Shown here piece after piece: positions 38,891-48,326 of a stretch of 64,000 bases of DNA. The notes beneath the pieces were generated by a model. The model was given only the letters and a program-made list of their open reading frames with translations. It was not told the DNA's origin and did no database searches. The stretch lies in NCBI GenBank assembly GCA_902616725.1, contig CACMTZ010000004.1, positions 62,001-126,000 on the forward strand, written 5' to 3'. How positions within the stretch are numbered: the stretch's first letter is position 1; every line of letters begins with the position of its first letter. This DNA comes from an uncultured Pelagibacteraceae bacterium. Lineage in GTDB: Bacteria > Pseudomonadota > Alphaproteobacteria > Pelagibacterales > Pelagibacteraceae. Position numbers and translations under genes: made by a program.

Positions 38891-39901
38891 ATGGATTATA
38901 TAAACGCGATTGTACTTTTATTAAATTATATTTTTGTACCAGCATTAGCCTATGGATCTCAATTAGCTTTGGGTGCAATTTTTGTAACATTGATATATGG
39001 GATCTTAAGGTTCGCAAACTTTGCTACAGGAGATATGATGTCTTTTGGAACCATGGTTACAATTTTGTTTACATGGTATTTTCAATCTTTAGGAATAAGC
39101 TTAGGCATTTTACCAACTGCTCTCATCGCAATTCCTTTTGCTATTATATTTATGGTTGGTTATATGCTTTTGGTAGATAAATTTGTTTTTAAATATTATA
39201 GAGTTAATAAAAGCCCCCCTGTTCAATTAGCAATGGTGAGTATTGGAGTAATGTTCGTTACCCAAGCCGTTGTTCGAATAATCATTGGCCCCTCTGATAG
39301 AAGATTTTTTGATGGTGAAAAATTTTTAATTAAAGCTGGTGAGTTTAAAGAAATGACAGGACTTAATGAAGGCCTCGCAATCAAATCAACCCAGGTAATT
39401 ACAATTGTTGTAACATTAATTTTAGTTTCAACTCTTTTTTGGTTTTTAAATAAAACAAAAACAGGAAAAAGTATGAGGGCTTATTCTGATAATGAGGATC
39501 TTGCATTGTTGTCTGGAATAGATCCAAAAAAGATTGTTATGATTACATGGATAATAGCGGGAGTTTTAGCTACAATTGGTGGAGCATTATATGGTTTAGA
39601 TAAAAGTTTTAAACCATTTACTTATTTCAATAATATGCTCCCAATTTTTGCTGCAGCTATTGTTGGTGGTATAGGAAATCCTTTTGGTGCATTTTTAGGT
39701 GGATATGTAATCGCATTTTCTGAAATTCTTTTAACTTATGCATATAAAAAATTTTTCATGTATCTATTACCTGAAAGTTTAGAGCCAAATACTTTAGTGC
39801 AATTACTATCAACAGATTATAAATTTGCAGTATCATTTTCAATTCTTGTCATTGTACTGCTTTACCGACCATCTGGAATTTTCAAAGGAAAAATATTGTG
39901 A
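38891..39901 (+). CDS. Branched-chain amino acid-type ABC permease (LivH-like, second system)
   Basis: TM protein, LALGAIFVTLIYGILRFANFATGDMM. Confidence 0.9.
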   Translation: MDYINAIVLLLNYIFVPALAYGSQLALGAIFVTLIYGILRFANFATGDMMSFGTMVTILFTWYFQSLGISLGILPTALIAIPFAIIFMVGYMLLVDKFVFKYYRVNKSPPVQLAMVSIGVMFVTQAVVRIIIGPSDRRFFDGEKFLIKAGEFKEMTGLNEGLAIKSTQVITIVVTLILVSTLFWFLNKTKTGKSMRAYSDNEDLALLSGIDPKKIVMITWIIAGVLATIGGALYGLDKSFKPFTYFNNMLPIFAAAIVGGIGNPFGAFLGGYVIAFSEILLTYAYKKFFMYLLPESLEPNTLVQLLSTDYKFAVSFSILVIVLLYRPSGIFKGKIL

Positions 39902-41268
39902 GAAAAAATTTAAATGTAATAGCAGCTTATACTATAATGATGGGATTAATCATTCTTGTAGGAATTTTTCAATCTTGGAATATAGCTTTATCAATTTTTA
40001 ATCTTTGTTTGATTTCAGCTGTTATGACAATGGGAGCTAATATTCAATGGGGTTATGCTGGTCTTATTAACTTTGGTATAATGGGCTATACTGCCCTCGG
40101 TGGTTTAGCTGCAGTTTTAATCTCTGTTGATCCCGTTCAAGAAGCATGGAGCGCAGGTGGATCTAATATTCTATTAAGTCTTTTACTAATAATAGGAATG
40201 GTATTAGCTGTCAGATACGTACTAAAAAAATATGAAAAATCAAAAGTTAGAACCTATATTATTGCAACTATTATAATTGCAGGAATAATAATCATTAGAT
40301 TTGTATCTGAACCTGGGATTGAGGCAATAGAGGAAGTAGATCCTGCAAAAACAGGATTTCTCGGCGGATTTGGTCTTCCAATTATTTTTTCTTGGATCGT
40401 TGGCGCTTTGTTTGCAGGTGGGTTAGCATTTGTAATTGGTAAAGTTGCCTTGGGTTTAAGGGCGGACTATCTAGCAATAGCCACTTTATTAATATCAGAA
40501 ATTGTTATTGCAATAATTAAACACGAAGATTGGCTCACCAGAGGTGTAAAAAATGTTATTGGATTGAAGCGCCCTGCACCTTATGAGGTAAATTTACAAC
40601 AAACAGATTGGTTTATAAATTTAGTAGAAAAATTTAATCTAAGTAAATTGAATATAATTACAGATTTAACTGAGAGACAAGCTGCTCTAAATCAATTTGT
40701 CATTGAAGGATCATCAATTTTTGTAAAACTTTGTTATTCAGGTTTGTTTTTAATTGTTGTTATCACTCTATTAATTTTAACTCAAAAAGCTCTGTATTCT
40801 CCATGGGGTAGAATGATGAGAGCAATAAGAGATAATGAAGAAGCAGCGAATGCAATGGGTAAAAATGTGGTGAAACAACATTTGCTAATTTTTGTTTTAG
40901 GTTCAGCTATAGTTGGGATAGCTGGTGCAATGTTAGTAACCCAAGATGGATTATTTACTCCAGGCAGCTACAGACCTATGCGATATACTTTTTTAATTTG
41001 GGTGATGGTCATAGTAGGCGGCAGTGGAAATAATTTTGGTGCTATTTTAGGAGGCTTTGTAGTTTGGTTTTTATGGATTGAGTCAGCACCTATTGGATTA
41101 TATTTAGTTAATTTAACAACAGCTGGTTTAGCTGACACTCACTTTTTAAAAGTTCATTTAATTGAAAGTGTCCCATATTTTAGATTTTTAATGATGGGAA
41201 TAGGCCTGTTATTGATAATGAGATATAGACCAAAAGGTATACTTCCAGAAAAAATAGAAATAAAATAA
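39898..41268 (+). CDS. Branched-chain amino acid-type ABC permease (LivM-like, second system)
   Basis: TM protein with IRDNEEAANAMGKNV loop; GTG start overlapping previous stop. Confidence 0.9.
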   Translation: MRKNLNVIAAYTIMMGLIILVGIFQSWNIALSIFNLCLISAVMTMGANIQWGYAGLINFGIMGYTALGGLAAVLISVDPVQEAWSAGGSNILLSLLLIIGMVLAVRYVLKKYEKSKVRTYIIATIIIAGIIIIRFVSEPGIEAIEEVDPAKTGFLGGFGLPIIFSWIVGALFAGGLAFVIGKVALGLRADYLAIATLLISEIVIAIIKHEDWLTRGVKNVIGLKRPAPYEVNLQQTDWFINLVEKFNLSKLNIITDLTERQAALNQFVIEGSSIFVKLCYSGLFLIVVITLLILTQKALYSPWGRMMRAIRDNEEAANAMGKNVVKQHLLIFVLGSAIVGIAGAMLVTQDGLFTPGSYRPMRYTFLIWVMVIVGGSGNNFGAILGGFVVWFLWIESAPIGLYLVNLTTAGLADTHFLKVHLIESVPYFRFLMMGIGLLLIMRYRPKGILPEKIEIK

Positions 41269-41273
41269 GAAAG

Positions 41274-41345
41274 ATGAAATATATAATTTTAGGTGCAGCT
41301 TTTGCTTGGGCTTTATATATGGCTGATAAATATTTATTTTTTTAA
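41274..41345 (+). CDS. Candidate 23-aa membrane microprotein
   Basis: ATG 5 bp after LivM-like stop with AAGAAAG upstream; MKYIILGAAFAWALYMADKYLFF; just before a terminator. Confidence 0.45.
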   Translation: MKYIILGAAFAWALYMADKYLFF

Positions 41346-41347
41346 AA

Positions 41348-41379
41348 AAAACCCCCAACATAAAAATGTCAGGGGTTTT
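41348..41379. terminator. Bidirectional Rho-independent-like terminator between convergent genes
   Basis: AAAACCCC ... ACAT-AAAA-ATGT ... GGGGTTTT. Confidence 0.85.
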
Positions 41380-41393
41380 AATTTTAAGATAAA

Positions 41394-42575
41394 TTATCTT
41401 TGTTTTTTAGTTTTGAATTTTCCGCCTTTAACTTCTTGTTCTAAGAAAGAACCTTCAGCTTCACCGACGCTAGTAAAAGTAACTCCTGTTGCACCTTCAT
41501 AGTCAACTTTTTTACCTTTAGCTAATAAATCTAAACCTTTTTTAAGTTCACCTGGATAAATTTTTGTTCCAGGGCCGTTAGCAACATCCATCACATTTTT
41601 TGCAATTGATGCTCTATCAGCTGAATTACCTGCTTGCATTGCTAAAACAATCAAAGCAGCTGCATCGTATGATTCACCAGTGTATGGACCAGAACTATCA
41701 ATGCCAGCAGCTTTTGCTACACCAGCAAAAACTCCAGCACCTTTTCCAGTTGATCCAGGCATTGAACCAAAAGATTTTCTTAAATCTTTTCCAAATGCAT
41801 CAACTAATGATTGTCCGATCATACCATCTGACAAAATAAATCTATCAAATGCACCAGAGTCTAAAGAAGCTTGAATAATACCTTTTCCACCTTGGTCTAG
41901 ATATCCAATAACAGCTACTGCATCACCACCTGCTGAAGCTAGTGTTGCTACCTCAGAAGAATAATCTGCTTTTCCATCTTCATGAGCGTTTACTGTGGTC
42001 ACTTTTATTCCGTGAGCTTCTACTGCTGCTTTATAAACATCAGCTAAACCTTTACCATAATCGTTGTTTGTATAAGTAATTGCTACACTTTTTACTTTTC
42101 TATCTTTAGTAATATCTGCAAGGATTTGTCCACCTCTAGCATCTGATGGAGCAGTTCTAAAGAAATATCCTTTATCATCTAAAGTCGTTAATCCTGGAGA
42201 TGTTGCAGAAGGTGAGATCATTACCACACCATTTGGTACAGCAACATTTGATGCGATAGCACCTGTTACACCTGAACAATCAGCACCCATGATTGCAGCT
42301 ACTCCTTGTGCAATCACACCCTCAGCTGCTGCCGTTGCTGCTGCTGAATCAACACAAGTTGAATCCGCTCTTACTACTGAAATTTTTTCTCCACCTAATA
42401 GCGAACCTGAGTCAGATGCTTCTTTAAAAGCAAGCTCTGCAGATGCAGCCATTGCAGGTGTAAGAGACTCAATAGGACCAGTGAATCCTAAAATTATTCC
42501 CATTTTTACTTCTGCAAAAACATTTGTTGTAAAACTTGATACAAATATAAATGCAGTAATAATTAATTTTCTCAT
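41394..42575 (-). CDS. Branched-chain amino acid-type ABC substrate-binding protein (second system)
   Basis: Signal peptide; KMGIILGFTGPIESLTPAMAASAELAFKEA. Confidence 0.9.
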   Translation of the reverse strand: MRKLIITAFIFVSSFTTNVFAEVKMGIILGFTGPIESLTPAMAASAELAFKEASDSGSLLGGEKISVVRADSTCVDSAAATAAAEGVIAQGVAAIMGADCSGVTGAIASNVAVPNGVVMISPSATSPGLTTLDDKGYFFRTAPSDARGGQILADITKDRKVKSVAITYTNNDYGKGLADVYKAAVEAHGIKVTTVNAHEDGKADYSSEVATLASAGGDAVAVIGYLDQGGKGIIQASLDSGAFDRFILSDGMIGQSLVDAFGKDLRKSFGSMPGSTGKGAGVFAGVAKAAGIDSSGPYTGESYDAAALIVLAMQAGNSADRASIAKNVMDVANGPGTKIYPGELKKGLDLLAKGKKVDYEGATGVTFTSVGEAEGSFLEQEVKGGKFKTKKQR

Positions 42576-42713
42576 TATATTCCTCTATTTGTTAACAATT
42601 TATAAAAGGGTAAATTAAATCTTATTTAAATAGATTTTCAACCGCCAAATTATCTTATTTTATAATGTCTTTATTTAAACTAGACTAATAAACAAAGATT
42701 TTTAAGGATTTTA

Positions 42714-43463
42714 ATGAAGTCTAATAAAATTCAACCACAATTTATAGATAAATATAATCCCAGAATAGGATTAATTGCCTTAGCTACTGATTTTATAATT
42801 GAAAAAGATTTTATCAAAATAATTAAAGATAAAGATATAGATTTTTTCGTAAATAGAATTGAATGTTACAATCCATTATCAAAAGAAAATTTAATTAAAA
42901 TGTCTGATAAAGTTACAGATGTTACTAAAAATATTTTACCAGATGAAAACATAGATTGCGTTGTCTACGGATGTACTTCTGGAACTATAGCTGTTGGACA
43001 TGATACCATCGAAAGAAAAGTTAAAGAGGCGAAACCAAAAGCAAAAATTACAACACCAAGCACCGCAGCTATTAAAGCATTAAAAAAGTTAAATATAAAA
43101 AAACTAGCAATATTTACCCCTTATAGTAAAAAATTGAATAATGAGATTATAGATTATTTTTCAAGTCAAGGTTTTGACATTGTTGCAAATACTTATCTAG
43201 ATATCGCAGCTGACTATGATATTGGAAAAGTAGATCAAAATTTTTTATTTGAAACTTTATCACAAATAGAAATTAAAAATGCTGATGCCTTATTTATTTC
43301 ATGTACAGCTTTACCAGTATTAAATTTAATAGAAAGATTAGAGAAAGAATTAGGCAAGCCTGTCATTACAAGCAATCAATCATTAATCTGGGATACTTTA
43401 GAAAGTATTGGAATGAATAAAGATATTCAAGGGTTTGGAAAATTATTTAATTTAGATCAATGA
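42714..43463 (+). CDS. Asp/Glu racemase / maleate isomerase / arylmalonate decarboxylase superfamily protein (EutA-like by context)
   Basis: VVYGCTSGT and FISCTALPVLN cysteine motifs; adjacent to ectoine-hydrolase-like gene. Confidence 0.75.
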   Translation: MKSNKIQPQFIDKYNPRIGLIALATDFIIEKDFIKIIKDKDIDFFVNRIECYNPLSKENLIKMSDKVTDVTKNILPDENIDCVVYGCTSGTIAVGHDTIERKVKEAKPKAKITTPSTAAIKALKKLNIKKLAIFTPYSKKLNNEIIDYFSSQGFDIVANTYLDIAADYDIGKVDQNFLFETLSQIEIKNADALFISCTALPVLNLIERLEKELGKPVITSNQSLIWDTLESIGMNKDIQGFGKLFNLDQ

Positions 43464-44632
43464 GACTTTTTACAAAAGAAGAATATAGGAATAGATTAAA
43501 AAAAGTTCAAAAAATGATGCAAGATAAAGGCATCGAATTGTTAATTTCTCATGATACGAATAACATAAATTACTTAACAGGTTATGATGCTTGGTCTTTT
43601 TATTACGCACAATGTGCAATAGTTCATGTCAATGCTGATGAACCTTTATGTTTTGTTAGAGATCAAGATGCAGGAGGAGCTTATCTAAAAACATATTTAA
43701 AGAAGGAGAATATAATCGTATATGATGAACACTACATTCACACTTGGCCTAAGCATCCTTATGATTATTTAGTAGACATAATTAAGAATAAAAAATGGGA
43801 CAAGCTTTCTATTGGTTTAGAGATGGATGCACATTATTTTACCGCATTCTGTTATCAGAAAATTAGAGATGGTTTACCCAATGCCAAAATCATAGACTCT
43901 GAAAGATTAGTTAATTGGGCTCGTTTAGTAAAATCAAACACAGAGATAAATTTTATGAAGTCAGCCGCAAAAATTTCAGAAGTTGGAATGAAAAAAGCCT
44001 ACGAAGTAATAAGTCCTGGGATTAGACAATGTGATGCTGTTGGAGAAATTCAAAAAGCTTTGTTTTATGGAACTCCTGAATTTGGCGGAGAATATGCAAG
44101 TATTGCTACATTACTTCCTACAGGAAAAGGAACATCTGCTTCACATCTAACCGCAACACAAGATGAATTTATTGATGGTGAGGCTACAATTGTTGAACTT
44201 TCTGGAGTGTACAAACGTTATCATGCACCAATGGCCAGAACTATCTTGCTTGGAAAACCTGATCAACTTAAAATTGATACGATGAAAAAAACAATTGAGG
44301 CACTTCAAGCTGGAATTGATGCAACGAAACCTGGAAATACCGTAGATCATGTTGCTCAAGCATTTTGGAAAATATTAGATAAATATGGAATAGAAAAAAA
44401 ATCTAGGACAGGTTATTCGATTGGAATTGGTTATCCTCCAGATTGGGGAGAACATACTTTAAATATTTATAAAGGCGACATGACAATTTTGGAGCCTAAT
44501 ATTTGTTTTCATATGATAGCAGTTATGCAATTTGGTGAATGGGGTGTTGAGGCATCAGAAGCAATAAGAGTTACAGATCAAGGAGCAGAATTATTTTGTA
44601 ATATGCCTAAAGAACTTCACGTTAAAAGCTAG
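43460..44632 (+). CDS. M24-family hydrolase, ectoine hydrolase (DoeA/EutD)-like
   Basis: LTGYDAWSFYYAQ, RDQDAGGAYLKTY, GYSIGIGYPPDWGEHTLNI; resembles DoeA from memory. Confidence 0.78.
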   Translation: MRLFTKEEYRNRLKKVQKMMQDKGIELLISHDTNNINYLTGYDAWSFYYAQCAIVHVNADEPLCFVRDQDAGGAYLKTYLKKENIIVYDEHYIHTWPKHPYDYLVDIIKNKKWDKLSIGLEMDAHYFTAFCYQKIRDGLPNAKIIDSERLVNWARLVKSNTEINFMKSAAKISEVGMKKAYEVISPGIRQCDAVGEIQKALFYGTPEFGGEYASIATLLPTGKGTSASHLTATQDEFIDGEATIVELSGVYKRYHAPMARTILLGKPDQLKIDTMKKTIEALQAGIDATKPGNTVDHVAQAFWKILDKYGIEKKSRTGYSIGIGYPPDWGEHTLNIYKGDMTILEPNICFHMIAVMQFGEWGVEASEAIRVTDQGAELFCNMPKELHVKS

Positions 44633-44684
44633 TTATTAAAGGTTGAAATTTATTCTTACAAATGTTTAAAAGTTGATTAAAATT

Positions 44685-45770
44685 ATGGCTCTTAAAAAAG
44701 ATTTCGTCAAATTCGATAAGGTGGATAAAAGCTATGACGGCAAAGTTTTAGTCGTTAAGGATCTTCAATTAGATATTGAAGAAGGTGAGTTTGTAACCAT
44801 GTTAGGACCCTCAGGTTCTGGAAAAACAACTTGCTTAATGATGCTGGCAGGATTTGAAACACCAACAAATGGTGAAATATATTTAGATGGTAAGGCTATC
44901 TCAAGTATACCTCCACATAAAAGAGGTATTGGAATGGTATTCCAGAATTATGCGCTATTTCCTCATATGACAGTTTATGAGAACCTTGCCTTTCCATTAA
45001 GAGTTAGAAAAATTCCAAAAGATGAAGCAGATAAAAAAATTGATAAGGCGTTATCAATGGTTTCACTTCAAGGTTTTGCATCAAGAATGCCAGGGCAATT
45101 ATCAGGCGGTCAACAACAAAGGGTAGCTGTGGCAAGGTCATTGGTATTTGACCCTCAGCTAGTTTTAATGGATGAACCTCTTGGAGCTTTAGATAAAAAT
45201 TTAAGGGAGAGTATGCAATATGAAATCAAACACATACATGAAAACATTGGGGTAACTGTTGTTTATGTAACTCATGATCAAAGTGAAGCATTAACCATGT
45301 CTAATCGTATTGCTGTTTTTAATGATGGAAAAGTTCAGCAGCTTTCAAGTCCGGATGAGCTATATGAAAAACCTGTGAATTCTTTTGTCGCCGAGTTCAT
45401 TGGAGAAAATAATACTTTTGTGGGTGAGGTTTCTGATATTTCAGGTGGTAAGTGTAAAGTTAAAATAGCAAATACAGACATACTTGCAAACCCTATATCT
45501 GTAAAAGGCAGAGGTGAAAAAACTAAAATTTCTTTAAGACCTGAAAGAGCTTTAATTAATCCAAGTGATCAAATGGATAATATCCATTCTGGAAAGATTG
45601 AAGAAGTAATATATCACGGAGATCATACAAGAGTTAGAATAAATCTTTTAGGAAACAATCAATTTATCTTAAAAGTTCCTAATAGTTCAGCCAATTTGGA
45701 TATCAAGCTTGGCAAAGATATCAAGATAGGTTGGAACAGTGAAGATGCTAGAGCGTTAGATCCTTCTTAG
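44685..45770 (+). CDS. potA: Spermidine/putrescine-type ABC transporter ATP-binding protein (PotA-like)
   Basis: GPSGSGKTTCLMMLAGFE; LSGGQQQRVAVARSL; C-terminal TOBE-like region; ATG at 44685 preferred over TTG at 44673. Confidence 0.85.
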   Translation: MALKKDFVKFDKVDKSYDGKVLVVKDLQLDIEEGEFVTMLGPSGSGKTTCLMMLAGFETPTNGEIYLDGKAISSIPPHKRGIGMVFQNYALFPHMTVYENLAFPLRVRKIPKDEADKKIDKALSMVSLQGFASRMPGQLSGGQQQRVAVARSLVFDPQLVLMDEPLGALDKNLRESMQYEIKHIHENIGVTVVYVTHDQSEALTMSNRIAVFNDGKVQQLSSPDELYEKPVNSFVAEFIGENNTFVGEVSDISGGKCKVKIANTDILANPISVKGRGEKTKISLRPERALINPSDQMDNIHSGKIEEVIYHGDHTRVRINLLGNNQFILKVPNSSANLDIKLGKDIKIGWNSEDARALDPS

Positions 45771-45807
45771 ACCACGAATATATTGCTAAATTAACTAAAA
45801 TGGGCTG

Positions 45808-45836
45808 TTGACTCTCATTATCGATCTTGTTGTAAT
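45808..45836 (+). promoter_or_regulatory. Candidate sigma70-type promoter TTGACT-N17-TGTAAT for the PotD-like gene
   Basis: TTGACT 45808-45813 and TGTAAT 45831-45836, 17-bp spacer, followed by GGAGG RBS and ATG at 45871. Confidence 0.55.
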
Positions 45837-45870
45837 TGATTTTTATAAAAAACGTTTAAACGGAGGAAAA

Positions 45871-46998
45871 ATGAAAAAACTAAGTAAAGTATTACTAGCT
45901 ATTTCTTTTGTACTTTCACTAACTACTTCAGCATTTGCAACAACAGTAACGGCAGTGTCATGGGGTGGGGCTTATACTGAGTCTCAAAAGTTAGGTTATG
46001 GTGATCCTACAGCTAAAAAACTTGGCATAAATATTGCCTGGGTTGACTATTCTGGTGGATTATCTGAGATTAAAGCACAAAAAGAAGCTGGTAAAATCAC
46101 GTGGGATATAATCGACGTGTTTGCAATGGATACTATTACTGGATGTGATGAAGGATTATTTGTTGAATTTGATTTCGATAAAGACTTCCCACCAGCTCCA
46201 GATGGAACTCCAGCAAGTAAAGATTTCTTTACTGCAATGCCTAGTAAGTGTGCTGTAGGAAACATTTTATATTCTTGGAATTATGCTTATAACACTAACA
46301 ATGTTAAAGGTACTCCAAAGACTATCAAAGATTTCTTTAACACTAAAAAATTCCCTGGAAAAAGAGCTATCTACAAAAGCGCTTTAACAAATTTAGAGAT
46401 CGCTTTAGCAGCAGATGGTATTAAACCAGGAAAAGGTGGAGCAAAAATCTACAAAGCTTTAGAAACAGAAAAAGGTGTTGAAAGAGCAATGAATAAGATC
46501 AAAGAACTATGCACAGACCCTAAAGGTGGATGTGTATTTTGGTCTGCAGGTGCTCAACCACCAGAACTGTTAGTATCAGGTGAAGTAGTAATGGCTACTG
46601 GTTGGAATGGTAGATTCTTCAATGCTGAAATTGGAGAAGGTGCACCAATCAAACAAGTTTGGGATGGCCAAGGTCTTGACTACGAATATTTCGTACAAGT
46701 TAAAGGTGGACCAAACGATGCTAATGGTATGGCTAAAAAAGCTTTAGCTATGATGACTAGCTCAGAGATGTTAGCAGGAAGTGCTAAATACATCGCATAT
46801 GCTCCTTGGAGAAAATCTTCAATTGGTATTATGGAAAAAGGTGAGCCTTGGTATAAAGATGGTAAGACTAACATGGTACCACAAATGCCAACTGCACCGG
46901 CTAACACTAAAAACTACTTCCTAGTGGATCCAATTTTTTGGGCTGACAATGGCACAGAGCTTGGTGAAAAATGGGAAGCTATGAAAGCTGGTCTATAA
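45871..46998 (+). CDS. potD: Spermidine/putrescine-type ABC substrate-binding protein (PotD-like)
   Basis: RBS GGAGG; signal peptide MKKLSKVLLAISFVLSLTTSAFA; TVTAVSWGGAYTESQ; track start 45808 is upstream of a proper RBS/ATG. Confidence 0.85.
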   Translation: MKKLSKVLLAISFVLSLTTSAFATTVTAVSWGGAYTESQKLGYGDPTAKKLGINIAWVDYSGGLSEIKAQKEAGKITWDIIDVFAMDTITGCDEGLFVEFDFDKDFPPAPDGTPASKDFFTAMPSKCAVGNILYSWNYAYNTNNVKGTPKTIKDFFNTKKFPGKRAIYKSALTNLEIALAADGIKPGKGGAKIYKALETEKGVERAMNKIKELCTDPKGGCVFWSAGAQPPELLVSGEVVMATGWNGRFFNAEIGEGAPIKQVWDGQGLDYEYFVQVKGGPNDANGMAKKALAMMTSSEMLAGSAKYIAYAPWRKSSIGIMEKGEPWYKDGKTNMVPQMPTAPANTKNYFLVDPIFWADNGTELGEKWEAMKAGL

Positions 46999-47035
46999 TT
47001 TAAGTTTTAAACAACTTAATTATATATTATAATTT

Positions 47036-47064
47036 AAGGGCGGTTATTATTAACCGCCCTTTTT
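47036..47064 (+). terminator. Intercistronic hairpin AAGGGCGGTTA-TTAT-TAACCGCCCTT plus T-tract
   Basis: Perfect 11-bp stem, 4-nt loop, between PotD-like and PotB-like genes. Confidence 0.9.
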
Positions 47065-47068
47065 ATTT

Positions 47069-48322
47069 ATGAGCTCTGAAACAAAACAAATTTTAACAAC
47101 AGATGGGATACCTTTAGAGGTAAGTCTTAAAAAGGCAGAGAGAAAGAATAAGATCAAAGCTTTCCTACTTGTTGCGCCTTTATTGTTATTTTTAATAATT
47201 ACTTATGTTTTTCCAATTGGTGATATGTTGTTCCGAAGTGTTGACGATAAAATGGTAACACAAATGCTTCCAAAAACTTTTAAGGCAATGGAAACCTGGG
47301 ATGGTCAAGAGTTACCTGATGAGGAAGTTTTTGCTGCTTTCCATGAGGATTTCATAAAATTAGTTGAGGATAAACGTGAGGGCAAGTTGTCTACCCAGTT
47401 AAACTACACAAAAAATGGATTTAAAAGTATTATTAAAAAATTAAGAAGAAAATCAAAATCATTTGAAGAGGGAAACTACAAGGAACAAATAATGTCAGTT
47501 CACAAAAGATGGGCTAATGTCGAGTACTGGAGGGCAATTAAAAGAAGAGCCCCTGAGTTTACAAGTCAAAAGTATCTTAAAGGTATGGACATGTACGTGA
47601 ATGAAGAGGGAAAAATAGTTAGTGTAGAGGAAGACAGACGAATTCATAGAGTGTTATGGTTAAGAACTCTTGAAATAGCATTCTTCGTAACTGTCTTTTG
47701 TTTCTTAATGGCCTATCCTATAGCTCATCTATTAGCTACTTTACCCATGAAGTATAGCAACTTATTAATGATCTGTGTATTGCTGCCGTTCTGGACTTCA
47801 TTGCTAGTGAGAACTGCAAGCTGGATGATTTTGTTGCAACAACAAGGAATAGTAAATGATTTCTTTGTCGGAATAGGATTGGTAGCCGATGATAATAGAC
47901 CTGAGATGATGTACAACAAAACAGGAAGTTACGTTGCAATGACACAAATATTGCTGCCATTCATGGTTTTACCACTTTATAGCGTCATGAAAACAATCTC
48001 ACCTAGCTTAATGAGGGCTGGAAAATCATTAGGTGGAACGCCATTTGTGGCATTTTGGAAAGTTTATTTTCCATTAACAATCCCAGGAATAGGTGCGGGC
48101 TGTTTATTAGTATTTATTTTAGCGATAGGTTATTACATCACCCCAGCCTTAGTTGGTGGTGCATCTGGAACTTTAATAAGTAACCAAATTGCTTTCCACA
48201 TGAAAAGCACTCTTGATTGGAGCTTTGCATCAGCCATGGGATTAATGTTGTTGAGTGGAGTATTGGTAATTTATTGGCTTTATAACAAACTAGTTGGAAT
48301 TGATAATATTAAGTTAGGATAA
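47069..48322 (+). CDS. potB: Spermidine/putrescine-type ABC permease (PotB-like) with large loop insert
   Basis: Permease EAA-like loop SLGGTPFVAFWKVYFPLTIPGI; ~130-aa hydrophilic insert after TM1. Confidence 0.83.
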   Translation: MSSETKQILTTDGIPLEVSLKKAERKNKIKAFLLVAPLLLFLIITYVFPIGDMLFRSVDDKMVTQMLPKTFKAMETWDGQELPDEEVFAAFHEDFIKLVEDKREGKLSTQLNYTKNGFKSIIKKLRRKSKSFEEGNYKEQIMSVHKRWANVEYWRAIKRRAPEFTSQKYLKGMDMYVNEEGKIVSVEEDRRIHRVLWLRTLEIAFFVTVFCFLMAYPIAHLLATLPMKYSNLLMICVLLPFWTSLLVRTASWMILLQQQGIVNDFFVGIGLVADDNRPEMMYNKTGSYVAMTQILLPFMVLPLYSVMKTISPSLMRAGKSLGGTPFVAFWKVYFPLTIPGIGAGCLLVFILAIGYYITPALVGGASGTLISNQIAFHMKSTLDWSFASAMGLMLLSGVLVIYWLYNKLVGIDNIKLG

Positions 48323-48326
48323 TCAA

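Noticed and set aside
42289-42618. 109-aa plus-strand ORF opposite the second substrate-binding protein
   Set aside because: Antisense to a conserved gene; Ala-rich translation reflects the opposing coding strand.
45808-45870. N-terminal extension of the PotD-like protein given in the ORF track
   Set aside because: The extension overlaps a good promoter and lacks an RBS; GGAGG plus ATG at 45871 begins a clean signal peptide.
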